Origin: Stieleria sp. JC731
Lineage (GTDB): Bacteria > Planctomycetota > Planctomycetia > Pirellulales > Pirellulaceae
DNA length: 64,000 bases
Direction of reading: 5' to 3'
NCBI RefSeq assembly: GCF_020966635.1
Contig: NZ_JAJKFQ010000001.1
Span: 806,001 to 870,000 of the forward strand
Shown in pieces: positions 34,205-43,144 of this stretch (position 1 is its first letter; every line of letters starts with the position of its first letter). The translations under genes were made by a program, and so were the position numbers. Under the pieces are notes generated by a model. It worked only from the letters and a program-made list of their open reading frames with translations, had not been told where the DNA came from and did not search any database.

Positions 34205-35215
34205 TTGAGCGATCTGTCCGAAGTGTCTGCACCTATTGTTGATATCCAACAGCTCAAAAAAACCTATCACAGCTGGTCGTTGCGTGGCCGTTGCCGCGTC
34301 AATGCGGTGCGTGGCGTGTCGCTGCAGGCGTATGCCGGTGAGGTGTTCGGTCTTTTGGGGCCCAACGGTGCTGGCAAGACAACGCTGATTAAGATGTTAC
34401 TTGGCGTGGTGCAACCGAGTGCCGGAACGGCCACATTGTTTGGCCAAGCGATCGGCAGTTCTGCAGCTCGTCGACGCGTGGGCTACCTGCCTGAATCGCT
34501 GCGAGTTGATCGACATCACACGGCACGATCGGCACTGCAGTATTACGGTCGCATGAGTCGAATGGACGCGTCAACGATTCGATCACGCAGCGACGAACTG
34601 TTAAAGCTCGTTGGGCTTGAAGGTCGCGACCGCGAATCCGTGAAACGTTTCAGCAAAGGCATGTACCAACGCCTTGGGCTCGCACAAGCTCTTTTGCACG
34701 ATCCGGACCTGTTGGTTTTAGATGAGCCGACTGACGGATTGGATCCGGTCGGGCGCAACGAAGTTCGCAAGGTGATCGATCGTTTGCGAGAAAGCGGGAA
34801 GACGATTTTCTTAAACAGTCATATCCTGCAAGAAGTCGAATTGGTGTGCACGCGAGTGGCGATTCTGGCACGTGGTGAAATCAAAGCGGTCGGGGCATTG
34901 GACGAACTGTCGGCAAGTGACCATCAGCAACTGATCATCGATATGCCAGCTCAAGATGACTTGCAAGTGATCGATGAATCGCAGAAGGAGTTGGCAACAA
35001 AGCTCCGGTTGGGGTGTGATACCGTTTGTGGGCTTAGCAACTATCGTGGGCTGCATCGCTTAAGCGTTGAAGTTGAAAGCCAACAGCAGATCGATTTTGT
35101 TGTCGATCAATTGCGTCAGCAGGGACGTTCGATTGCCCGTTTGGTGGTTAAAAAAGAATCGCTTGAGGAAACGTTTATGCGACTGGTGGGGACGGATGAG
35201 GGTGGCGTTTCGTGA
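34205..35215 (+). CDS. ABC transporter ATP-binding protein (ABC-2 type)
   Basis: A 336-residue ABC ATPase of the CcmA/NatA type with a C-terminal extension (residues ~235-336) that is not part of the nucleotide-binding fold. Walker A GPNGAGKTT (52-60), Q-loop region after it, signature FSKGMYQRLGLA (149-160), Walker B LLVLDEPTDGLD (169-180), H-loop SHILQE. The start codon is TTG 34205. Its stop codon overlaps the GTG start of the permease gene at 35212 (GTGA), so the two are translationally coupled and form one transporter. The substrate is unknown. Confidence 0.93.
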   Translation: MSDLSEVSAPIVDIQQLKKTYHSWSLRGRCRVNAVRGVSLQAYAGEVFGLLGPNGAGKTTLIKMLLGVVQPSAGTATLFGQAIGSSAARRRVGYLPESLRVDRHHTARSALQYYGRMSRMDASTIRSRSDELLKLVGLEGRDRESVKRFSKGMYQRLGLAQALLHDPDLLVLDEPTDGLDPVGRNEVRKVIDRLRESGKTIFLNSHILQEVELVCTRVAILARGEIKAVGALDELSASDHQQLIIDMPAQDDLQVIDESQKELATKLRLGCDTVCGLSNYRGLHRLSVEVESQQQIDFVVDQLRQQGRSIARLVVKKESLEETFMRLVGTDEGGVS

Positions 35216-37611
35216 AACCGTATTGGGCCATCATTGTCGATTCATTTCATGCGGCCTTGTCGTCGCGAATTTTGTGGATCGCTTTCGCAGCAATCTGGAT
35301 TTTCCTACTCGCACTCGCACCGATTGGGTACCACGAAGATTACACCACGACGTTCCGTTGGTTCGATTTGGACAACGGGACCCAGATGAAAGCGATGCTG
35401 GCTCGCGGTTTGATCGATCCCAAAGAGTCCGAGACCGCGTTGGGGCGAATCTCGCGAATCTTTCCTGCCAATGTCGAACGCCAATTAAGGCAAGTGGCCA
35501 AGGGGGAAGATGTCAGGATTGACAAGTCCGCTTTGTCGGACGCATTGAATGATGCGTTAGACAACGAGGATTGGTACGACGCGGAAGCATGGAAGACAAC
35601 GATTCGGCTTCGTGAGCTTCGTGAGTTAGACGAAAAGCCAGACGCTGAGCTAAGTGAATCGGAGCGTCGTCGCCGAGCCCGGTTGCGAATCGAAGCTGCC
35701 TTACCAGGTGTGTTCTCGGTCCAGTCTGCACGGTCGGTGATGCTGTCGTATGCCGGATTTGAATTCCCCGCGTTTTTCGCTATCGGAAAAACTCAGTTCA
35801 TTGGGTTGATCAATCAGTTTGTCATTCCGGTGATTATGGATTGGTTGCTGGGATTCGCGTTGATCTTTATCGGCATCCTTGTCACCGCATCGATCATCCC
35901 GGATATGCTGCAACCCGGTTCGTTGCACCTTTTGCTCAGCAAGCCGATATCTCGGACGGTGCTGCTGCTGTCAAAGTTTGTCGGTGGCTGTGCCTTTGTC
36001 TTGCTGTGCGTTGTTCAACTGGTCGTCGGTTTGTATCTCATCGCCGGGTTTCGATTGGACATTTGGAATATCCGAATCCTGTGGTGTATCCCCGTTGCGG
36101 TCTTTCTGTTTTCTGTCTTTTTTAGCGTGTCGCTTTTGGCGGGATTGCGATGGCGATCGCCAACGCTGTCGATCGGCGTGACATGTATGTTTGGAGCTTG
36201 CGTGTTGGTGATCGGCTTCATCGGCGGATACTTTGACGGGCTTGTTCAGCGACCCGATCAGATTCGTCATCTTGCCGTTGCCGGTGACGACGTTGTGATT
36301 GCGTGTCGCGGCGGCGGATTGAAGCATTTCAATACCGAATCGAATCAGTGGGATGATTTGATCGAAACGGATTTTCGCAGACGTGATTTGATCGTCCCTC
36401 CGGTGCGGCTTTCCGATTCAATGATCGTGACGGCCCAAATTCGCAACGGGAGAACAAACCTTTATGGCAGCGGTTCACTTGATGCACAGATCTTGAAGCG
36501 AGACGAGCAGTTCGAGCCATTGCCTGGACTGCGTTTGCCCAATGGGACGCGGCGAATGTATGTCTGGAAAGATTCTCTTTTGGCGTTGAACAATACGGGT
36601 GTGATGGCTGCACCTTTGCAACGGGTGATTGAGTCCGCCGACACCGATGAATCGACCGATGACGAAGTTGATCAAGAACAGGATGATGAATCTGCAGCAT
36701 CAGAAGAAAGCAAAACCGCGGAGATGATCGGGGCTTCGGTTTGGATCGCCGATCTGCTGCGTATGCAAGGCGGCGCGACAGAGGGTTTTGAAGATATCCT
36801 GCCATCAGGATTGGTGCTGACCGATCCGGTTCGAATGGTTTTTGCGCCGCAACTTGATTCGGTGATCGTCTACTCGCGCGGCCGGTTGGTGCGTTTGCAG
36901 GCTGACGATCAACAGGAGTCAGAAAACGCATTGCGTCTTTCCATCGCAATGGAACAGTCAATGCAGGACACCGATGCTGCGGCAACGGTGGTATCGGCAA
37001 GCGGCCGTGCGGTCGTTGTCGCTCGCAATGAAGAACCCGTTCGGTGGGTCAACGCGGAAACGCTAGATACCGAGATGGAGTTCGAAGTCCCTGGAGGTGA
37101 TCGACTGGTCGCGATCGAACCTATCGGTCAGTCCGAAAGGTTCGCGATGCTTTCCACCGCAGGGAAGGTTTGGTTGGTTCGACGAACTGATGATGGTATC
37201 CAGACGAAAGCGTTGGACCTTCAAGACGTCACTTCGATTCGATATCTAGATCAATCAGATGAACTTGCAGTGTCACATCAAATCGATTCGATCGACTTCA
37301 TGTCGTTTGGCAACACAAGTGATTTCAGCCGAACGGTCACAAGACAGATACGGCCGACGCTTGCGGGATGGCGTGGGATCGATCGATGGTTGGTGACGCC
37401 TCTTCGGACGGTGACACCGCAGACCGGAGAACTCAGTGAGACCGTGGCCGCGCTCGTCAGCGGCAAGCAATCCTATGCGATGGGTGGGAACAATGAAGAT
37501 GATACCGAAGTGGTTCGCCTGAAGATTTTTCGTCCCATTTTGAGTTGTGCTTTCTTTACCACCGCGATGCTGGTCATTTCGTGCATGTATTTCAAGCGGC
37601 GCGATTTCTAG
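35212..37611 (+). CDS. ABC-2 type permease with a large soluble domain inserted before the last helix
   Basis: A 799-residue membrane subunit. Transmembrane segments are visible at about residues 19-40, 175-192, 203-230, 245-278, 283-308 and 313-338. Between residues ~340 and 775 lies a long non-membrane region with repeated four-stranded motifs (short VVIACRGGGLKHFN, LAVAGDD, MYVWKDSLLALNN, VIVYSRGRLVRLQ elements) that reads like a beta-propeller; within it is an acidic low-complexity loop (DESTDDEVDQEQDDESAASEES). A final helix occurs at ~776-793. The first loop (about 45-170) is also large and charged. Start GTG 35212 overlaps the ATPase gene. The inserted domain could face either side; its role is unknown. 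Confidence 0.88.
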   Translation: MKPYWAIIVDSFHAALSSRILWIAFAAIWIFLLALAPIGYHEDYTTTFRWFDLDNGTQMKAMLARGLIDPKESETALGRISRIFPANVERQLRQVAKGEDVRIDKSALSDALNDALDNEDWYDAEAWKTTIRLRELRELDEKPDAELSESERRRRARLRIEAALPGVFSVQSARSVMLSYAGFEFPAFFAIGKTQFIGLINQFVIPVIMDWLLGFALIFIGILVTASIIPDMLQPGSLHLLLSKPISRTVLLLSKFVGGCAFVLLCVVQLVVGLYLIAGFRLDIWNIRILWCIPVAVFLFSVFFSVSLLAGLRWRSPTLSIGVTCMFGACVLVIGFIGGYFDGLVQRPDQIRHLAVAGDDVVIACRGGGLKHFNTESNQWDDLIETDFRRRDLIVPPVRLSDSMIVTAQIRNGRTNLYGSGSLDAQILKRDEQFEPLPGLRLPNGTRRMYVWKDSLLALNNTGVMAAPLQRVIESADTDESTDDEVDQEQDDESAASEESKTAEMIGASVWIADLLRMQGGATEGFEDILPSGLVLTDPVRMVFAPQLDSVIVYSRGRLVRLQADDQQESENALRLSIAMEQSMQDTDAAATVVSASGRAVVVARNEEPVRWVNAETLDTEMEFEVPGGDRLVAIEPIGQSERFAMLSTAGKVWLVRRTDDGIQTKALDLQDVTSIRYLDQSDELAVSHQIDSIDFMSFGNTSDFSRTVTRQIRPTLAGWRGIDRWLVTPLRTVTPQTGELSETVAALVSGKQSYAMGGNNEDDTEVVRLKIFRPILSCAFFTTAMLVISCMYFKRRDF

Positions 37612-37941
37612 TTGATTGATCGACGCGAACATAGGCGTGTCGAATGTTTAGCAGGGGGGCCATCTGGTGCTGTAGAGCGGTCGCCGATTGGATGCTGGAT
37701 CACGGTTGACCCTGTGGGCCGATGCCCGTTAGCGTGCCCGCCCAGGCGGTTCCCCATAGGCTGTTGAGATCCGTGGGGCACTTCGTTCGATGGCAAAGTG
37801 TTTCTATATCACGCACACGTATCGGTTTTGGTTGCATCTCACTCTCTGGTCAATCGACGACGTGGATGATGCACTGGACCGAATGAAGCGAGTATGATGT
37901 TGGAATCTCGCCAATATTCCTACCTTTAGATCCTGCCCAAG
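37612..37941. other. Intergenic region (about 330 bp) with possible palindromes
   Basis: This region lies between the ABC permease and the DUF1080 gene on the same strand. It contains GCCCGTTAGCGTGCCC near 37725, which resembles the GTTAGC-centred repeats elsewhere, but I could not demonstrate a full inverted repeat. No gene supported. Confidence 0.4.
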
Positions 37942-39237
37942 ATGAAAAAACGATTTCTGATGTCCGTCGGTTTGTTGGCCGCCAGTTGTGCACCGCTGAT
38001 GGCTGAATCCCCCGACGGCTTTGTTGACTTGTTCAACGGAAAAAACTTGGACGGCTGGCATGGTCGCCCCCACTTTAGCCCGATTCAGTTTGCCGATCTG
38101 TCCGACGCGGATCGTGAAGCAAAGAAATCGGAGTGGATGGAAGACGCTAAGCAGCATTGGTCTGTCGAAAATGGTGAACTGGTCAACGACGGACACGGCG
38201 CCTATTTGGTGACCGACAAGGACTATCGTGACTACGAATTACATCTTCAGTACAAGACGGTTCCCAAAGCGGATAGTGGCATCTATTTGAAAGGGAATCC
38301 TCAGGTTCAGATTTGGGATCCGACCAACGAAAAACAATTTAAACACGGATGTGAAAAAGGCAGTGGCGGGTTGTGGAACAACAGCGCGGGTGCCGAAGGT
38401 AAAGATCCTCTGGTCAAAGCCGATAAGCCATTTGGCCAATGGAACGATGTCCGAATTGTTCAGGTCGGGGCACGCACATCGGTTTGGTTGAATGATCAAC
38501 TCGTTGTCGATCATGCGAACATGGAAAACTATTGGGATCGCAAATCGCCATTGTTTGTCAGCGGCCCGATCGAACTGCAGACGCATGGTGGTGAAATCCG
38601 TTGGCGCAACATGAAGATCCGCGAATTGTCGAGCGCGGATGCGAACGCGATCCTGGCCAAAGATGACGCCGATAAGTTTTCGTCAATCTTCAACGGAACC
38701 GATCTGTCCGGGTGGGTCGGTGCGACCGATGGGTATGAAGTCGTTGACGGATCGATCCGCTGCAAAAAAGGGTCGGGCGGAAACTTGCTGACCGAAAAGG
38801 AATACGCAAACTTCGTTGCACGTTTGGAGTTTCGTTTGCCACCGGGTGGCAACAACGGGCTTGCCATTCGATCGCCACTAAAAGGCAATCCAGCTTACGA
38901 AGCGATGTGTGAATTGCAGGTTCTGGATTCGACGCATCCAAAATATGCCAATCTGGATCAGCGTCAGTACCATGGATCAGCCTACGGAATGGCCGCGGCT
39001 GCTCGCGGTTACCTACGACCTGTGGGTGAATGGAATTTCCAAGAAGTCACCGTCAATGGCAGCAAGATTAAGGTCGAGCTAAACGGGACTGTGATTCTCG
39101 ATACGGATCTTTCGGAAGTGACCGAGTACATGGCAGACAGTGCGCATCCCGGGAAGGATAACGTCTCGGGGCATTTCGGTTTTGCCGGCCATGGTGACGC
39201 GGTCGAGTTTCGAGCCTTGTCGATCCAAGAGCTGTAG
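37942..39237 (+). CDS. Exported protein with two DUF1080 (3-keto-disaccharide hydrolase-like) domains
   Basis: A 431-residue exported protein. The signal peptide is at residues 1-21. Two DUF1080 domains follow, starting DLFNGKNLDGWHG (about residue 29) and SIFNGTDLSGWVG (about residue 251); both keep family hallmarks such as the GNPQVQIWD-like and KGNPAYEAMCELQVLD segments and a GPIELQTHGGEIRWRNMKIREL-type end. DUF1080 has a concanavalin-like beta-jelly roll; several members hydrolyse 3-keto-glycosides. Domain duplication within one chain is common in planctomycetes. The start is ATG 37942. It acts outside the cytoplasm on a carbohydrate-type substrate by family inference. Confidence 0.9.
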   Translation: MKKRFLMSVGLLAASCAPLMAESPDGFVDLFNGKNLDGWHGRPHFSPIQFADLSDADREAKKSEWMEDAKQHWSVENGELVNDGHGAYLVTDKDYRDYELHLQYKTVPKADSGIYLKGNPQVQIWDPTNEKQFKHGCEKGSGGLWNNSAGAEGKDPLVKADKPFGQWNDVRIVQVGARTSVWLNDQLVVDHANMENYWDRKSPLFVSGPIELQTHGGEIRWRNMKIRELSSADANAILAKDDADKFSSIFNGTDLSGWVGATDGYEVVDGSIRCKKGSGGNLLTEKEYANFVARLEFRLPPGGNNGLAIRSPLKGNPAYEAMCELQVLDSTHPKYANLDQRQYHGSAYGMAAAARGYLRPVGEWNFQEVTVNGSKIKVELNGTVILDTDLSEVTEYMADSAHPGKDNVSGHFGFAGHGDAVEFRALSIQEL

Positions 39238-39459
39238 AATTGATTTGCGGTTGAATGAAGCCTGTCAAGTCACTTGGGGCATCGTCAAAATTCGATGCGT
39301 CATCGCTTGGCAGGATGTCAATTCACCGAATAAGTTTCTCGGAACGCTCTGAATCTTCCTGCCCAAGGTCGGACTTTCCCCAGCCGAAAACTGTTAATCG
39401 GCCGGGCGAAACATGTGGTGACTTTTCAGAGCAATACGCTGGATCAAAGGGAGATTGTG

Positions 39460-40695
39460 ATGAAAGCGTTCGTGAACGGTAATGTTCGTTGTGGATTGAT
39501 CATTTTGTCGACCGTGATTGGCTTCCCCGGTTTGGCTAAGGCACAGACCGTTGTTGACTTTCGTGAAACGGTTCGTCAGGCCGAAAGTGCTTTGGTCCGC
39601 GTGATTGTCGAACCCGACACGGCAACGATCAAAGACCAGCCGAAAGCGGAGGCAGGAAACGAAGCCAATCAGCCCAAGCTACAGTTGCATGAACTTGATG
39701 CGATTCCCGAGAAACGAAACTTCATTGCGCCCGTTAAGCGAATTGAAGAGCTGAAAAGCTCTGGGTTTGCAGCCGCCGACAACCTGATCATCGCGTCGAT
39801 TGAATATCCCGTCACAAGCGTCAAGGTTCTTGGTCGGCGCGGTGAAGAGTTCGATGGCGAAGTTGTCGCTTTTGATTACGTCACTGGTCTCGCCGCAATC
39901 CGAGTCAGCGATGGCAATTTCGTTCCACTGGTGATCAGTGTCGCACCTGTCGAAGCGGGAATGCCTGTGGTTGCTGTTCACCAAGGGCAACGCACCATTC
40001 ATGCAAATGTCGGGACGATAGCGACTGCGGCTATGCCCGCCGAATCAGGTGTTGGTCCGGTGCCCGAAGTCCACTTTTCGGTGCGTCCTGATACGCCCGG
40101 GACTGTCGTTCTAGACGCGACCGGGATCGTGGTCGGAATGATGGTGCCCAGCCAGAGCGGGACGCTGTGCTGTGTGGATCCGTCAGCGTTGATGCGTCTA
40201 TCTAGTTCGGCTGATGGGCCCGCTGGGCAACTTTTGAAGCGTGGTTTGGTTGGGATCCAGTTCGAAGGTGGCGGTGCGTTGGTCTTGGAGGTCAGCCCGG
40301 ACTCTGCTGCCGAAAAGGCGGGGATTTTGGCGGGTGACCTTGTTCAGCAGGTTGGCAAAATTGAAATCCAGCAATCGAGCGATGTCATTGCTGCGGTTGA
40401 AAATGCTCGAGCGGGAGAGCAGATTGCGATCACCGTTTTACGTGACGTAACTGAGAAAACACTTTCGGTAGAACTGTTGGAGCACCCACGGCAGTGGTCG
40501 GCATCAAGGAGCATTCACCCATCCGATTTTCCGCAAAGAGTTTTGCGATTGGAGAACGGTAGGATCGTTCCATTTCCGGGGCCGGGCATTCAAAACTTTG
40601 AGGAGTTTGACCAGATGTTTCGTCGCTTCGACGAATTCAAACGTCAAAACTTACAGACACTGCCAAAGCTAGAAGAGAACCGGTTGGAAAAGTGA
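39460..40695 (+). CDS. Exported HtrA/DegP-like protein with degenerate protease domain and one PDZ domain
   Basis: A 411-residue exported protein. The signal peptide is at residues 1-29, followed by a trypsin-like (DegP-type) fold and a PDZ domain at about residues 260-335 (RGLVGIQFEGGGALVLEVSPDSAAEKAGILAGDLVQQVG). The protease active site looks inactive: the His segment reads ADNLIIASIEYP instead of ...THVV, the Asp segment reads DYVTGLAAIRV, and the Ser segment (normally GNSGGP) reads PGTVVLDATG. The start ATG 39460 is preceded by AAGGGAG at 7 bases; an upstream in-frame start at 39415 has no such site. Possible roles are a chaperone, adaptor or regulatory subunit. The C-terminal 90 residues are a Phe-rich helical tail. 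Confidence 0.85.
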   Translation: MKAFVNGNVRCGLIILSTVIGFPGLAKAQTVVDFRETVRQAESALVRVIVEPDTATIKDQPKAEAGNEANQPKLQLHELDAIPEKRNFIAPVKRIEELKSSGFAAADNLIIASIEYPVTSVKVLGRRGEEFDGEVVAFDYVTGLAAIRVSDGNFVPLVISVAPVEAGMPVVAVHQGQRTIHANVGTIATAAMPAESGVGPVPEVHFSVRPDTPGTVVLDATGIVVGMMVPSQSGTLCCVDPSALMRLSSSADGPAGQLLKRGLVGIQFEGGGALVLEVSPDSAAEKAGILAGDLVQQVGKIEIQQSSDVIAAVENARAGEQIAITVLRDVTEKTLSVELLEHPRQWSASRSIHPSDFPQRVLRLENGRIVPFPGPGIQNFEEFDQMFRRFDEFKRQNLQTLPKLEENRLEK

Positions 40696-40713
40696 TCGCT
40701 GCGTCGGGCGGGA

Positions 40714-40843
40714 CTAGTGCTTCGTTCCAACTCGATTTTGGATTAGCCGTATGGCGTTAGCCACGGTTTCAGTGCAATAACCGGGGCTAACGCCCGTCGG
40801 CTGATGACCCGAACCCGTATTTTCATATGGATCGAAGCACTAG
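40714..40843. repeat. 130-bp palindromic intergenic element
   Basis: The outer 11-bp inverted repeat is perfect: CTAGTGCTTCG at 40714-40724 and CGAAGCACTAG at 40833-40843. An inner stem of 16 bp with one mismatch (40753-40768 with 40779-40794) has a 10-base loop and the core GGCGTTAGCC / GGCTAACGCC. It lies between two convergent genes and overlaps the sigma-factor stop codon, so it could act as a bidirectional terminator as well as a dispersed (MITE-like) repeat. Confidence 0.8.
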
Positions 40844-41436
40844 CTTTCACCTTCGGCGGTCGATTGACGTTCGAGTGATTCGATCGCCTTTTTTAGTTGT
40901 CCACGCGCACGGCTAAGTCGGCTACGCACGGTGCCGATCGAGATTTGCAGAATCTCCGCAATCTCTTCGTAGGCGAAGTCTTCCATTTCGCGGAGCGTCA
41001 GAATGCGGCGATGTTCATCAGTCAATGTTTCGATGGCAACACGGACCAAGTTAATTCGCTCATCCCGCAGCATACCTTCGTCAACGGCGTCCTTCTCGTC
41101 TGCAATCTCCAAGCCGTTGTCTTCTCGGATTTGGTCCAAAGAAACACGTGCTCGTTTTTTGCGACGACGTGTTAACGCACTATTGAACGCGATACGGTAA
41201 AGCCAAGTGAAAAACTGACTATTGCGTTGAAACGTATCCAGCTTGGTAAAGGCTCGGATAAACGCATCTTGAGTGACTTCTTCGGCTTCTTCTGGCGAAC
41301 CGGTCACCTGCAACATTGAAGCAAATAGCCGATCCTGGTTCTTGCGAACCAAATCGGCAAAGGCAGATCGGTCACCGGCAAGGGCGCGATCGATTAGCCT
41401 TGGCTCATCGTAGTCTCGATCTTGCTCTGGAGCCAA
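40840..41436 (-). CDS. ECF-family RNA polymerase sigma factor
   Basis: A 198-residue sigma-70 family (ECF) factor. Region 2 contains DLVRKNQDRLFASMLQVTGSPEEAEEVTQDAFIRAF and FFTWLYRIAFN; region 4 contains LTDEHRRILTLREMEDFAYEEIAEILQISIGTVRSRLSRARGQLKKAI. Length is standard for ECF sigma factors without extra domains. Start TTG 41436 is supported by GAAGGCGG just upstream. No anti-sigma gene is adjacent. Its stop codon lies within the inverted repeat element 40714-40843. It would direct a specialised promoter set, unknown here. Confidence 0.95.
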   Translation of the reverse strand: MAPEQDRDYDEPRLIDRALAGDRSAFADLVRKNQDRLFASMLQVTGSPEEAEEVTQDAFIRAFTKLDTFQRNSQFFTWLYRIAFNSALTRRRKKRARVSLDQIREDNGLEIADEKDAVDEGMLRDERINLVRVAIETLTDEHRRILTLREMEDFAYEEIAEILQISIGTVRSRLSRARGQLKKAIESLERQSTAEGES

Positions 41437-41576
41437 GCCGCCGCCTTCTAGATGTTGCGTCTAAAAATATGGGTTTGTGTGTAGCCGATAAAAATGGCCC
41501 GAGCGAAATTGTAAACGCCCGAGCCATGGTTGATTAGCTCCACTATAATTCGGATCGACGATCCGGGCTACATTCG

Positions 41577-42065
41577 TCACCCTTTTGCTACCGGTATACG
41601 GCGTTTTCCCTTGTTTGGATCGGCTTTCGGTACCGAGATTTCTAGGACGCCATCGGCAAGGTTGGCCGACACGTGATCGGCATCAATTGGGATCGAGAAG
41701 CGTACAACGCGATGAAATTCTCCGTTGGGGCGTTCTCGCTTGCGTGATTGGCGGCCTACGGCATCGGTGGCAGATTCCGGCACCGCTTCGGGCGTATCAG
41801 CCTGCACGCCGCCGCGAGATCCTTTTACTGTTAAGACGTCTTCGCTGACGTCGATTTCGACTGCGTCTTGCGCGACTCCTGGGACATCCAGAGTTATGTA
41901 AAACGCTTTTTCGGTTTCGTCGATGTCCAACGGAACCCGCATTGATTTTTGTCTTTTATCACCACTTGGTGTCTCGCCAAAAAAGGTTTCGACCAAGGTG
42001 TTCATATCGGTTGCCAAGTCATCCAGAAACTGTGACGAGGCTTGTTTGGGAAATACCATTCGCAT
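41577..42065 (-). CDS. Hsp20 / alpha-crystallin small heat-shock protein
   Basis: A 162-residue small heat-shock protein. It has the alpha-crystallin domain at about residues 42-155, beginning VPLDIDETEKAFYITLDVPGV, with the conserved RVVRFSIPIDADHV segment and an I/V-x-I/V type end LEISVPKAD. Between strands is a longer loop rich in Arg/Ser (VGRQSRKRERPNG). The start is ATG 42065 with a GAGGA site 8 bases upstream (the second Met at 42059 is an alternative). ATP-independent holdase in the cytoplasm by family. A 5-bp hairpin (CTGTC/GACAG) lies in the region upstream; no CIRCE element was seen. Confidence 0.93.
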   Translation of the reverse strand: MRMVFPKQASSQFLDDLATDMNTLVETFFGETPSGDKRQKSMRVPLDIDETEKAFYITLDVPGVAQDAVEIDVSEDVLTVKGSRGGVQADTPEAVPESATDAVGRQSRKRERPNGEFHRVVRFSIPIDADHVSANLADGVLEISVPKADPNKGKRRIPVAKG

Positions 42066-42195
42066 CGTTTATTCCTCGAGATCTTTCGTTTGATTCAATC
42101 TGTTTGGTGACTGTCATTTCGACAGCAGGTTTGCATGCGAAGGTTTGTCGATATGCACACGGAGTGCCAATCAACTTTCGGCGGCGATTGAATCG

Positions 42196-43011
42196 TTACG
42201 AGGAAGTCTTCAGGAACTCGGCCAGGCGTTTCAGTTCGTCGGTGTTGATGTGGTCAACCCCGGCCTCCAAAAGTGCTTTCCAAACGGCTTCGTTTTCCGA
42301 TGTGGCCCAGAAACGAACGCGTTGTCCGTTCGCGTGAGCCGCATTGACAAGTGCTTGTAGCCGCATTTTTTCCTGCGTCGGAAACTCCCCTTCGCCATTC
42401 CAACGAAAGCACTTCGACCATCGTTCGCTAATCAATGGCATCAACGTACTTGCAAAAGTGGTCTCTTCGAAATGCTCCAGGCGTCCGTCAACGAAGCTTA
42501 GACGGTCGTTTGCTTTCCGCATCGTTTCGATGGTACGGTTCCCCGAAACGATGACTTGGATCGGACCTTCGACATACTTGCCGGATTCGATTCTGCACAG
42601 CAGCTCGCGATAATCTTTTAAGACTTCTTCTAGCTTTTCGTAGGTGCTTTCCGCTTCGGTTTTGACGTCGACCATCAAGGTGAACTGTGGGCCATCCTTG
42701 AAAACCTTTCCGCCATTTTTCTCGATGCGCTCTTTTAGGGGATCCAGATAGAGATGTTGAAGTGTTCGATCGGGTTTCAGCTCAATCGGGTCATGCCCAA
42801 CCAGCAGGGCTCCGTTCCACAGGAAGATGTCTGATTCGACACTGCAGAAGCCGTTGTCCAACGCATCATGAAGTGGTCGGTCATGCCAGTAGTCGTTGTG
42901 TGCGTGTGCCTGGCGTAGCGGTTCAACGGCTTCGCAAACATTTGACGAAGCGAAATTGCAGGTCACAAAGACCAAGTATGCGATGAAAACGAGCCGGTGT
43001 TTTTGAAGCAT
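42196..43011 (-). CDS. Exported GDPD-like / PI-PLC-like phosphodiesterase
   Basis: A 271-residue exported protein resembling glycerophosphodiester phosphodiesterases of the TIM-barrel phospholipase C-like superfamily. The signal peptide is at residues 1-24. Catalytic-region residues: AHAHNDYWHDRPLHDALDNGF followed by VESDIFLWNGALLVGHDPIEL, matching the H...E-x-D...GHD pattern of the family (metal ligands and catalytic histidines). The C-terminal FWATSENEAVWKALLEAGVDHINTDEL keeps the usual last-strand pattern. ATG 43011 is chosen because it places the signal peptide at the start; an ATG-less extension to 43074 is not supported. The precise lipid substrate is unknown. Confidence 0.85.
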   Translation of the reverse strand: MLQKHRLVFIAYLVFVTCNFASSNVCEAVEPLRQAHAHNDYWHDRPLHDALDNGFCSVESDIFLWNGALLVGHDPIELKPDRTLQHLYLDPLKERIEKNGGKVFKDGPQFTLMVDVKTEAESTYEKLEEVLKDYRELLCRIESGKYVEGPIQVIVSGNRTIETMRKANDRLSFVDGRLEHFEETTFASTLMPLISERWSKCFRWNGEGEFPTQEKMRLQALVNAAHANGQRVRFWATSENEAVWKALLEAGVDHINTDELKRLAEFLKTSS

Positions 43012-43144
43012 GGTTTCGGTGGTGGCGGGGCATTGGCGACGCGATGAAAATAGAAACTCATTATATCGCACCACGTCTGAGCACAGCGTGGCGCGATCTT
43101 AATCGCTAACCTGAAACCAAACGTCGGTAAGAAAGACTTGCTGG

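Noticed and set aside
42066-42195. CIRCE or other heat-shock operator upstream of hsp20
   Set aside because: Only a 5-bp hairpin is present; the CIRCE inverted repeat is not.
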